Origin: Pseudomonadota bacterium | GTDB taxonomy: Bacteria; Pseudomonadota; Gammaproteobacteria; Steroidobacterales; Steroidobacteraceae | Assembly (NCBI GenBank): GCA_021826035.1 | Contig: JAKBBE010000049.1 | Coordinates: forward strand, 3,217-17,796 | Length of the DNA stretch: 14,580 nt | Direction: 5' to 3' | Shown: positions 6,341 through 12,809 of the stretch, piece after piece | How the letters are laid out: every line of letters begins with the position of its first letter | Position numbering within the stretch: position 1 is the first letter of the stretch | Program-made: the position numbers and the translations under genes | Notes under the pieces: model-generated | Databases searched by the model: none | The model's input: the letters and a program-made list of their open reading frames with translations, nothing else | Told to the model about the DNA's origin: nothing

Positions 6341-6925
6341 ATGCGTCGTGCGCACCCACTCCGCCGGTCCCGCGGCATGGTCCTGATCACCACGCTGTTG
6401 CTGCTGCTCGTGGTCACCATCCTGGCGCTCGCGATGTTCCGCGGCGTCGGTCTGGAAAACCGCATCGCCGGCAATACCCTCGACAAGCAGCGCGCACTGC
6501 AGGGCGCCAATAGTGCCCAGCAGTACGCCGAGCAGTGGCTGATCAGCAACATCGAGAGCGTTGCGCCGATCGACTGCTCGACCGATCCGGCGGCGACGGC
6601 CGCACCGGTGATCTGCAATGAGCCACTGGTCCAACAGGTCAGCGGCGGCCAGGTGGCCAACGCGCCCTGGTACGTCAGCGGCACGGCGGTAGGATTCACC
6701 TACAATCCGAACAATCAGCTCACCATCAGCACCACCGGCGGCGCGAACAGTTTCTATGGCGCGCCGGTCGCCTACATCGGCGAACTCGGCGAGGACGCCA
6801 CCACCGCCAATGCCACCGATTACATCGTGGATGCCTGGTCCTACGGAGGCTCGCAGTCGACCGTCGCGGTCGTCGAGAGCGTCTACCAGATCATCCGTCC
6901 CGTTGCATCCGCCACGAGCCCGTAA
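6341..6925 (+). CDS. pilX: Type IV pilus minor pilin PilX
   Basis: 194 residues. The ATG at 6341 has GGAGG (6327-6331) nine bases upstream; a TTG at 6335 is too close to that site and is rejected. The leader ends RRSRG and the mature protein starts MVLITTLLLLLVVTILAL. Mature position +5 is Thr17, not Glu, as is common in PilX/GspK proteins, which occupy the outermost tip position. The next segment, LENRIAGNTLDKQRALQGAN followed by SAQQYAEQWL, is the PilX hallmark (LEExMAGNxxDRxxAxxAAE-like). PilX works with PilW and PilY1 in pilus assembly and cell-to-cell contact. The pilY1 gene follows after an 18-base gap with its own ribosome-binding site. Confidence 0.9.
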   Translation: MRRAHPLRRSRGMVLITTLLLLLVVTILALAMFRGVGLENRIAGNTLDKQRALQGANSAQQYAEQWLISNIESVAPIDCSTDPAATAAPVICNEPLVQQVSGGQVANAPWYVSGTAVGFTYNPNNQLTISTTGGANSFYGAPVAYIGELGEDATTANATDYIVDAWSYGGSQSTVAVVESVYQIIRPVASATSP

Positions 6926-6943
6926 GCGCGCGGAGGTATTTCC

Positions 6944-9900
6944 ATGTTTCGCCACAAATCCTGGTTCACAGCATTGTTCGCGGTTCTCGCGCTGCACACC
7001 ATCGCGGCACAGGCCACCGTGAATGTGTCGGAGAACTTCACCGGCACGAGCACCGAGAACAACTGGTACTACTACGGCTTCGCCTGCCTCACGGCGAGCA
7101 GCACGCCGAACACCATGAGTAGCAACGGCGCAGTCAGTCACGGACCGGGAAGCCCGCCAGGGTGCATCAACGACAGCGTGTACAACGAACCTCTGGTCGG
7201 TGGGTACAACGGCACTTCGGGCTCCACTCAGACGCTGCCCGATCCCGTCGGGTATGGCGCGCTGCGTTTCACAAACGGATGCACCGACAGCAGTTGCAGC
7301 AGCGGTGGATACAACCAGAACGGCGCTATCATCTCCGCCGATACATTCTCGACCAATCAGGGCCTTGACATCACGTTCAAGACCGTGACCTATCGCGGAA
7401 ATAGTTACAACAACGGCAACGGCTTCCCTCAGGGTCGAGGCGACGGCGCGGACGGCATGAGCTTCTTTCTCATCGACGCCACCGACGACAGCCCATGGAA
7501 CCCGAACTCAAATGACGCGATTGGTTCGTATGGCGGAAGTCTCGGGTATTCCTGTTCGAATACGAACTCGGGCGAAACTGATCCGTATCACGGCATGCTC
7601 GGAGCGTACCTTGGACTCGGCATCGACGAATTCGGCAACTTCCTCAATCCTGGCGACAATACGGCCAGTGGCACCGGGCAGTACGCCAATCGGATCGGCA
7701 TGCGCGGTGCCGGTAGTATTTCCTGGTCGTGGCTCAATCAGACATATCCCGATGACTATCCCAGTGGTCTGACAAGCAGCGAACAGACCTCAGCCGTGCG
7801 CAACACCTGCAAGACTGGCTATCTGTGGAATTATTCCGGTGACGTGACGAATGATGCACCGGGAAACCAGTACGAATTGTCGACCCAGACTCTCGACTAC
7901 CCCGCGATACCCAACGCCAGCGCCATCGTCACGGATAATATCGCCGACGAGTACTCCGCGGGAGGCTATTCGCGTAAGGATGCGACCCCGATCACCTACC
8001 GGCTGAAGATAACCTCCAATGGACTACTGAGCCTCTGGTACTCCTACAACGGCGGCTCGTGGATTGGGGTTCTGCAAAACCAGAGCATCACCTCATCGAA
8101 CGCGCCACTTCCGCCCGCGTTGCGGTTCGGGTTCGCCGGATCAAGCGGTGGCGGCACGAATATCCACGAGCTACTGTGCTTCAAAGCGACTCCGGCGACG
8201 CAGGCCCAGAGTTCCTCGACGGTCAACCAGCAGGAGTCCTCCCGTGTACAGAATGGTACCCAAGAGTACTTCAGCTACTACGACCCGTCCGACTGGACCG
8301 GTGATCTGACCGCCTACAGCTTAATTGCCACCAGCTCCGGTGGCCTCTCGATCGCGACGGCCGCCAATTGGGATGCATCGTGCGTCCTGTCCGGGGTGCC
8401 GAGCGGCAGCACCTGCGGCAGTACCGGGCAGACCGGTTCGATCAGTCCCGAGTCCCCGTCCACCCGCGCCATCCTCACCTGGAGCGGCACTTCCGGCATC
8501 CCCTTCGAGTGGTCGGATCTGACGACGTCGGAGCAAAACGCTCTGGATGCCGGTCAAACCACGTCCTGGGGCCAGGATCTTCTCCAATACCTGCGCGGTG
8601 ATCGCTCCAACGAAATCACCCCGCAGGCGACCGGTCTGTTCCGCGATCGTGACTCCGTGCTCGGGGATATCGTCGATTCCAGCCCGGCCTGGGTCGGGCC
8701 GCCGGCGAAGACGGTCTACAGCGCCTACGAGACGCCCGTCACCTGGCAGGACAAGCTCTACCCCACGGCGGTCATGCCGGAGAATTCCGGGCAAAGCTAT
8801 CAGCAGTACACCTCGGCCGAGGCGAGCCGCCTCAACGTGGTGTACGTCGGCGCCAACGATGGCCTCCTGCATGCCTTCGCGGCCGGCAACTTCAATTCGA
8901 ATGGCAGCACGTTCAATAACGCGAACAATACCGGCGAGGAAGTGCTCGCCTACATGCCGCAGTCGGTAGTGGCGGACATTCACAACAGCACCAACGCCAA
9001 TCTCGATTATTCCAACCCGCAGTATGGTCACAACTTTTACGTCGACGCTTCCCCGGGCGTCGGCGATCTGTACTACAACGGCGCGTGGCACACCTGGCTG
9101 GTGAGCGGCCTCGGTGCCGGCGGCGCGGAGATCTTCGCGCTCGATGTCACGCACCCCTCGCAATTCAGCGAGAGCAACGCCTCGAGTCTCGTGGTCGGCG
9201 ACTGGACGCCTGCGACGCTGACCTGCACGAACGTGTCGAGCTGCGGCTCGAATCTCGGCAATACCTATGGCACCCCGGTGATCCGCCTGCTGCACAACGG
9301 CGACTGGGGCATCATCTTCGGTAACGGCCTCGGCAGCACGAGCGGTGATGCCGGCATCTACGTGATGACCGTCAACCCGACCTCGGAGGCGATCTCGACG
9401 TACTACCTGTCCACGGGTCAGGCGGGCAAGAGCGATGGCATCGCCTACGCCGCGCCGGTCGACATGGACGGGGACCACATCGTCGATTACGTCTATGCCG
9501 GGGATTCGAACGGAAACGTCTGGCGGTTCAATCTGACCAGCAACGACCCGACGAATTGGCACGCCAGCGCCGCGCCGATCTTCACCACGCCGAACGGGCA
9601 GCCGATCACCTCATCGGTGACGCCGGCGTTCGTGACCAATCCGACGACGAACCAGACCCAGCTGATGCTCTATTTCGGCACCGGCGAGAAGACCGCGCTG
9701 ACCAACAGCAGCGCGACCAGCTACCAGACCGGAACGCAGTCTTTCTACGGCGTGTGGGACTGGAACCTGTCTGTCTGGAATTCGCACAACCTCACCCAGT
9801 TCACGAGCCTCAGCTCGAGCGCCATGATGACGACCGCCGGGACGAGCACCGACACACTCGGGATCGCCAATCTCCAGCAGCAGATCGTCTCGGTGGATTC

Positions 9901-10402
9901 CTCCGGGAATCGCAACGTCACCAGTACGACGCCGATCTGCTGGGCCGGCACCCTCGCCTGCGGCACCACCGGTAACAGCCAGTTCGGTTGGTACATCAAC
10001 CTGCCGGGCAGCAATTCCGCATACAATCAAACCACCTACGAGCAGGTCGTCTATAACCCGGAGATCGTCGGTACCGCAGTGGTATTCAACTCGACGCTGC
10101 CGGGCATCGACTCACCGCTCGCCTGCAACACCGGCGCGGACACGGGCTGGACGTACGCCATCGACGCGCGCTCGGGCGGGCCGGTCTCGAATTTCTTCAT
10201 CAACAACGGCAATACCCACACCATTGGCTACCAGTCGAACGCGAGTGGTACGGATTCGGTGGTGACCACCGGCGGCACCGGCTCGAGCCCGGTGCAGTAT
10301 TATCTGGTCTACCAGACCAATACCGGTCAGCACAACATCCAGCAGATCACCGTTCAGGGTACCCCGATCGGGCTGCCCGAGACCTGGATCGAGCTGCGCT
10401 AG
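6944..10402 (+). CDS. pilY1: Type IV pilus tip adhesin PilY1 with N-terminal L-type lectin-like domain
   Basis: 1152 residues. GGAGG (6932-6936) lies seven bases before the ATG. A signal peptide (MFRHKSWF to AAQA) ends near residue 23-24. Residues about 25-415 look like an L-type (legume/ConA) lectin domain: DGADGMSFFLID (167-178), IGSYGGSLGYS (about 194-203), GIDEFGNF (226-233) and a C-terminal strand LRFGFAGSSGGGTNIHELLC ending at Cys412. From about 430 on it is a normal PilY1: a YYDPSDWTGDLTAYSL linker, RDRDSVLGDIVDSSP (from 567), VVYVGANDGLLHAF, and a beta-propeller with the calcium loop DMDGDHIVD (840-848, DxDxDxxxD). That loop is known in Pseudomonas PilY1 to control pilus extension and retraction. 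The von Willebrand A domain found at the N-terminus of Pseudomonas PilY1 is not seen. The tip protein may therefore bind glycans, which is an inference. The lectin part is visibly lower in GC than the propeller part. Confidence 0.92.
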   Translation: MFRHKSWFTALFAVLALHTIAAQATVNVSENFTGTSTENNWYYYGFACLTASSTPNTMSSNGAVSHGPGSPPGCINDSVYNEPLVGGYNGTSGSTQTLPDPVGYGALRFTNGCTDSSCSSGGYNQNGAIISADTFSTNQGLDITFKTVTYRGNSYNNGNGFPQGRGDGADGMSFFLIDATDDSPWNPNSNDAIGSYGGSLGYSCSNTNSGETDPYHGMLGAYLGLGIDEFGNFLNPGDNTASGTGQYANRIGMRGAGSISWSWLNQTYPDDYPSGLTSSEQTSAVRNTCKTGYLWNYSGDVTNDAPGNQYELSTQTLDYPAIPNASAIVTDNIADEYSAGGYSRKDATPITYRLKITSNGLLSLWYSYNGGSWIGVLQNQSITSSNAPLPPALRFGFAGSSGGGTNIHELLCFKATPATQAQSSSTVNQQESSRVQNGTQEYFSYYDPSDWTGDLTAYSLIATSSGGLSIATAANWDASCVLSGVPSGSTCGSTGQTGSISPESPSTRAILTWSGTSGIPFEWSDLTTSEQNALDAGQTTSWGQDLLQYLRGDRSNEITPQATGLFRDRDSVLGDIVDSSPAWVGPPAKTVYSAYETPVTWQDKLYPTAVMPENSGQSYQQYTSAEASRLNVVYVGANDGLLHAFAAGNFNSNGSTFNNANNTGEEVLAYMPQSVVADIHNSTNANLDYSNPQYGHNFYVDASPGVGDLYYNGAWHTWLVSGLGAGGAEIFALDVTHPSQFSESNASSLVVGDWTPATLTCTNVSSCGSNLGNTYGTPVIRLLHNGDWGIIFGNGLGSTSGDAGIYVMTVNPTSEAISTYYLSTGQAGKSDGIAYAAPVDMDGDHIVDYVYAGDSNGNVWRFNLTSNDPTNWHASAAPIFTTPNGQPITSSVTPAFVTNPTTNQTQLMLYFGTGEKTALTNSSATSYQTGTQSFYGVWDWNLSVWNSHNLTQFTSLSSSAMMTTAGTSTDTLGIANLQQQIVSVDSSGNRNVTSTTPICWAGTLACGTTGNSQFGWYINLPGSNSAYNQTTYEQVVYNPEIVGTAVVFNSTLPGIDSPLACNTGADTGWTYAIDARSGGPVSNFFINNGNTHTIGYQSNASGTDSVVTTGGTGSSPVQYYLVYQTNTGQHNIQQITVQGTPIGLPETWIELR

Positions 10403-10411
10403 GAACCTGCC

Positions 10412-10891
10412 ATGATGTACCGTGACCGGACCACACCGCGCCTGCAGCCCTCCGGCCCGACCGCCGGCTTCACGCTGATCGAGTTGATGATCACGCTGCT
10501 CGTGATCGCGATCCTCTCGGCGATCGCGTATCCGATCTACGAGCACCAGGTGGTCCAGTCGCGCCGCACCGAGGCCCGATCGGCGCTGCTCGAGCTCGCC
10601 GCCCGGGAAGAGCGCTACTACGCCACCATGAATGCCTACACCACCAATGCGGGGCAGCTCGGCTATACCGGCAGCTGGCCGATTACGATCGGCAGTGACG
10701 GTTTCTATGAGATGGAGCAACCGACGCTCAGCACCAATCCGCCCGGCTACATCCTCACCGCCGTGCCGGTCCCGGGCACAGTGCAGCAGCAGGAAGATAC
10801 GACCTGCGCGACGTTTTCGGTCAACTCCGCGGGCGTCGAGTCCTCGACCGCCGTCGGCGGCATCACCAATCCGACCGGGACCTGCTGGTAG
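10412..10891 (+). CDS. pilE: Type IV pilin PilE-type (minor pilin of the operon)
   Basis: 159 residues. Two ATGs lie in a row (10412 and 10415); the first has AGGAA six bases upstream, starting within the pilY1 stop codon. The signature is GPTAG|FTLIELMITLLVIAILSAIA: a 19-residue leader, Phe at +1 and Glu at +5 (Glu24). After the helix come RRTEARSALLELAAREERYY, typical of PilE-like minor pilins at the end of fimT-pilVWXY1-E operons. The C-terminus has a two-cysteine D-loop (DTTCATFSV to GTCW). Its role is a low-abundance pilin linking the priming complex to the fibre. Position and gene order make a minor pilin more likely than the major pilin, but sequence alone cannot exclude the latter. 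A strong hairpin follows the stop within eight bases. Confidence 0.9.
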   Translation: MMYRDRTTPRLQPSGPTAGFTLIELMITLLVIAILSAIAYPIYEHQVVQSRRTEARSALLELAAREERYYATMNAYTTNAGQLGYTGSWPITIGSDGFYEMEQPTLSTNPPGYILTAVPVPGTVQQQEDTTCATFSVNSAGVESSTAVGGITNPTGTCW

Positions 10892-10898
10892 TGACTGC

Positions 10899-10931
10899 GG
10901 GGTCGGCGCCGGGTCTTCCGGCGCCGACCCC
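10899..10931. terminator. Strong hairpin between convergent pilE and YncE-like genes
   Basis: GGGGTCGGCGCCGG (10899-10912) pairs perfectly over 14 bases with 10918-10931 around the loop GTCTT. It starts eight bases after the pilE stop and ends 14 bases before the stop of the minus-strand gene, so it could serve both. No T-run follows on either strand, so it is not a textbook intrinsic terminator. It may instead protect 3' ends or act with Rho. Confidence 0.65.
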
Positions 10932-10944
10932 CGCGCTGTGCCGC

Positions 10945-12048
10945 TCAGCGGCGCGGCGCGAAGACCTGGATGCACCCCTGCGGGCAGGGGCTGCCCGGCC
11001 CCCCGGCGATCGGCACGAACACGCGACCGCTGCGCGCATCGGCCGCGACCGAATGGGCATGCGGACCGGTCGGAATGTTCCCCAGCCAGCGGTCGGTCTG
11101 CGAGTCGACCACCCCGAGCACCGGTCCGCCGGTGTTCGCGACGGCCGCGAGGTAGTAGCGGTGCGCGCGCCGGTCCGACCAGACCTCATCCGATCCGCCC
11201 ACCTGCGGCAGACGCGCCACGATCCGCCCGCGGGTGCTCATGACGAACGAGCGGGCCGGAAATCCCGCCGCCACCCCATCGTCACTGCAGCCGAGCAACA
11301 GATGATGGTGCGGACCGAGCGCCAGACCCGCCGGCATGCAGCGGGCGACCGGCATGAAGCGCAGGAGCGTGCGCGTGCGCGGATTGATCACCGCCACCGC
11401 ACCGCGCGCCTTGTCGTGATCGAGCGAGGGGATCGACAGATAGATCAGTCCCGTGGCCGGATCCCACACCGGTTGCTCCGCCCCATCCGTCGCCTGGCGC
11501 AGCACCACCCGCCCGACGACCTTGCGCGTGCGAGTGGAGATGAAGGTCACGAACGGCGGATCGTCGGCGTTGTTCACGGCGACCACGAGATGATCGCGCG
11601 GATCGTAGGTCATCTCGTCGGTGCGTCGGTGTCCGCCGGTGGAGATGCTCGCGATGACCTTGCGGGTGCGCAGGTCGACCACCTTGACGGTGCTGTCGCC
11701 GTCACCGGCCCAGAACTCGTGGCGCCCGACCGCGACCACGCCGTTCGGCCCGGCGGCATCGAAACCCTGGGCCGGATTGAACCCGGCGAACCCCGTGGCG
11801 CGGCCGATGAACGCATCCGTGGCGGCGTTGAAGAAGTCGAGTCCGTGATTGGAGCGATCCGAGAGCGCATACACGCCATCGGCATTGACCTCGCTGATGT
11901 CGAACACATCGAGCGGTGCCCCGGGGACGCGCAGCGTCGCGATGTGCTTCAGCGGCGGCAGGGGGGCGGCGGCGCGCGCGGCCGGACACTGGAGGGCCAC
12001 CGCGGCGGCGAGCGCCACGAGCGGCCCAAGAGCACGTTTCATCGGCAT
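10945..12048 (-). CDS. Exported YncE-like (YVTN-type) beta-propeller protein
   Basis: 367 residues. The ATG at 12048 is preceded by GAGGGTCAGGT; a second ATG two codons on (12042) is an alternative start. Residues 1-26 form a signal peptide (MPMKRALGPLVALAAAVALQ to AARA). Repeated blades of about 40-45 residues have the form 'VxVVDxRTxKVxxxIxTG': VKVVDLRTRKVIASISTGGH, VTFISTRTRKVVGRVVL, VAVINPRTRTLLRFMPV and VVDSQTDRWLGNIPTG. The last is followed by HSVAADARSGRVFVPI. This is the YncE/YVTN beta-propeller layout, a periplasmic fold with no agreed general reaction. HAHSVAAD near the end is a motif often seen in such propellers. The gene is convergent with pilE and divergent from the small gene at 12249, so it is probably transcribed alone from the 12049-12248 region. 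Confidence 0.8.
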   Translation of the reverse strand: MPMKRALGPLVALAAAVALQCPAARAAAPLPPLKHIATLRVPGAPLDVFDISEVNADGVYALSDRSNHGLDFFNAATDAFIGRATGFAGFNPAQGFDAAGPNGVVAVGRHEFWAGDGDSTVKVVDLRTRKVIASISTGGHRRTDEMTYDPRDHLVVAVNNADDPPFVTFISTRTRKVVGRVVLRQATDGAEQPVWDPATGLIYLSIPSLDHDKARGAVAVINPRTRTLLRFMPVARCMPAGLALGPHHHLLLGCSDDGVAAGFPARSFVMSTRGRIVARLPQVGGSDEVWSDRRAHRYYLAAVANTGGPVLGVVDSQTDRWLGNIPTGPHAHSVAADARSGRVFVPIAGGPGSPCPQGCIQVFAPRR

Positions 12049-12205
12049 GAGACCTGACCCTCTGTTCGGATGGTAATGAGCCCTGCGACGATAGCCCTCC
12101 AGTGCTGACCAAGTCCTGACGCCTTTCGGAGCGTCGGCGGCTTGACGGACCGGATGGACGTCCCCACCGTAGGCGGAACCGACCGCCCCGCAGGGGGTCG
12201 AATCG

Positions 12206-12224
12206 CCGGGACTTGCCGTCCCGG
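12206..12224 (+). other. 5'-leader hairpin just before the small-protein gene
   Basis: CCGGGAC (12206-12212) pairs perfectly with GTCCCGG (12218-12224) around TTGCC, 15 bases before the GGAG ribosome-binding site (12240-12243). It could stabilise the leader or be part of a control element. A TTGACG (12142-12147) upstream could be a -35 box, but no good -10 is seen at the right distance. Confidence 0.35.
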
Positions 12225-12248
12225 AACCGTTCATTACCGGAGCGCACC

Positions 12249-12650
12249 ATGGATTATCAGACCGCCGAAACCCAGGCCCAGCAGCTGCAGACCCAGGCCG
12301 ATCAGGTCGGCCAGGGCATCAAGGCCCTGGCGGAGAAGCTGCAGAGCAAAGTCACCGACCCGGCGATGGGTCGCGACCTGATGCTCGATCTGCGCGAGAT
12401 GGCGCTTGCCGTGCAGAAGCAGAACCAGTCGGCGCTGATGCTCATCCAGCAGATGGCCGAGTACATCCACGCCCTCGAGACGCATCTGAACACGCAGCCG
12501 CAGCCGACCTACCAGACCCGCGGCTGGGCCGCCCAGCCCTACGCCGGCACCGGCGGCGGCTTCATGGGCAACGTGATGTCCGGGCTCGGCATGGGCGCCG
12601 GGTTCGGACTGGCGAGCGACCTCGTGGGCAGCCTGTTCAGCGCCCTCTGA
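12249..12650 (+). CDS. Small hypothetical protein: helical N-terminus and glycine-zipper-like C-terminus
   Basis: 133 residues, not recognised as a named family. The ATG at 12249 follows GGAG (12240-12243) by five bases; an upstream in-frame start lies within the leader hairpin and is rejected. Residues 1-85 are Gln/Leu/Ala/Lys-rich and look like long amphipathic helices (TQADQVGQGIKALAEKLQ; LMLDLREMALAVQKQNQSA), compatible with a coiled coil. A Pro/Gln/Tyr linker follows, then a glycine-rich segment GGGFMGNVMSGLGMGAG with small residues every third or fourth position (GxxxG type), suggestive of membrane insertion or helix packing. There is no signal peptide. Nearly the same glycine-rich segment occurs in the minus-strand gene at 14069. 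A 12-bp hairpin follows 17 bases after the stop. Confidence 0.7.
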   Translation: MDYQTAETQAQQLQTQADQVGQGIKALAEKLQSKVTDPAMGRDLMLDLREMALAVQKQNQSALMLIQQMAEYIHALETHLNTQPQPTYQTRGWAAQPYAGTGGGFMGNVMSGLGMGAGFGLASDLVGSLFSAL

Positions 12651-12667
12651 GCCCCGCGGCGTGCGGC

Positions 12668-12695
12668 TGCCCGGACCGGCCCGCCGGTCCGGGCA
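12668..12695 (+). terminator. GC-rich hairpin after the small gene (terminator or 5' part of antiporter leader)
   Basis: TGCCCGGACCGG (12668-12679) pairs perfectly over 12 bases with CCGGTCCGGGCA (12684-12695) around a four-base loop. It lies 18 bases after the stop of the small gene. The bases after it (TGCCATACTTGAAG) contain no T-run. It may end the upstream transcript, or form the first stem of an RNA element whose second stem begins ten bases on. Confidence 0.55.
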
Positions 12696-12705
12696 TGCCA
12701 TACTT

Positions 12706-12740
12706 GAAGCCTCCGTTCTCGCCGTCGTCGAGGAGGCTTC
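12706..12740 (+). promoter_or_regulatory. Stem that buries the AGGAGG ribosome-binding site of the antiporter leader ORF
   Basis: GAAGCCTCC (12706-12714) is the exact complement of GGAGGCTTC (12732-12740), giving nine pairs with a 17-base loop. The 3' arm contains five of the six bases of the only strong ribosome-binding site here (AGGAGG, 12731-12736) and ends at the base before the GTG at 12741. When folded, translation of the leader ORF, and through coupling the antiporter, should be blocked. What would open it (heat, an ion, a protein, ribosome traffic) cannot be read from the sequence. Confidence 0.55.
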
Positions 12741-12809
12741 GTGCCTGAGCCCCCGTCCATCCCCGTCTCGACCTCGAGGCTCGCGCCCTTCGGCCGCGAG
12801 CGGCTCTGA
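12741..12809 (+). CDS. Proline-rich leader peptide ORF coupled to the antiporter
   Basis: 22 codons from GTG to TGA, with the best ribosome-binding site of the area (AGGAGG) four bases upstream. The peptide begins MPEPPSIPVS, contains five prolines including a Pro-Pro pair, and ends with Arg-rich FGRERL. Its stop TGA shares its last base with the antiporter ATG (TGATG), the classic arrangement for termination-reinitiation coupling. The antiporter has no good site of its own, which supports the coupling. The make-up (acidic-proline start, arginine-rich end) recalls MgtL, the leader peptide of the Salmonella magnesium transporter mgtA, but the similarity is in style, not homology. It is too short for sequence alone to prove that it is translated. 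Confidence 0.45.
   Translation: MPEPPSIPVSTSRLAPFGRERL

Noticed and set aside
4076..7141. Three long minus-strand open frames (289, 295 and 321 codons) opposite the minor-pilin genes
   Set aside because: The plus strand carries overlapping prepilin genes with N-terminal cleavage signatures. The antisense frames have no start-site support.
8321..9562. Minus-strand open frame of 413 codons inside pilY1
   Set aside because: It is an antisense shadow of the PilY1 propeller. The composition is typical of shadow frames (Arg, Val, Ala, Gly), and the plus strand encodes clear conserved motifs throughout.
10891..12057. Plus-strand open frame of 388 codons opposite the YncE-like gene
   Set aside because: The His/Arg-rich translation lacks family features. 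The minus strand encodes a signal peptide and regular propeller blades over the same bases.
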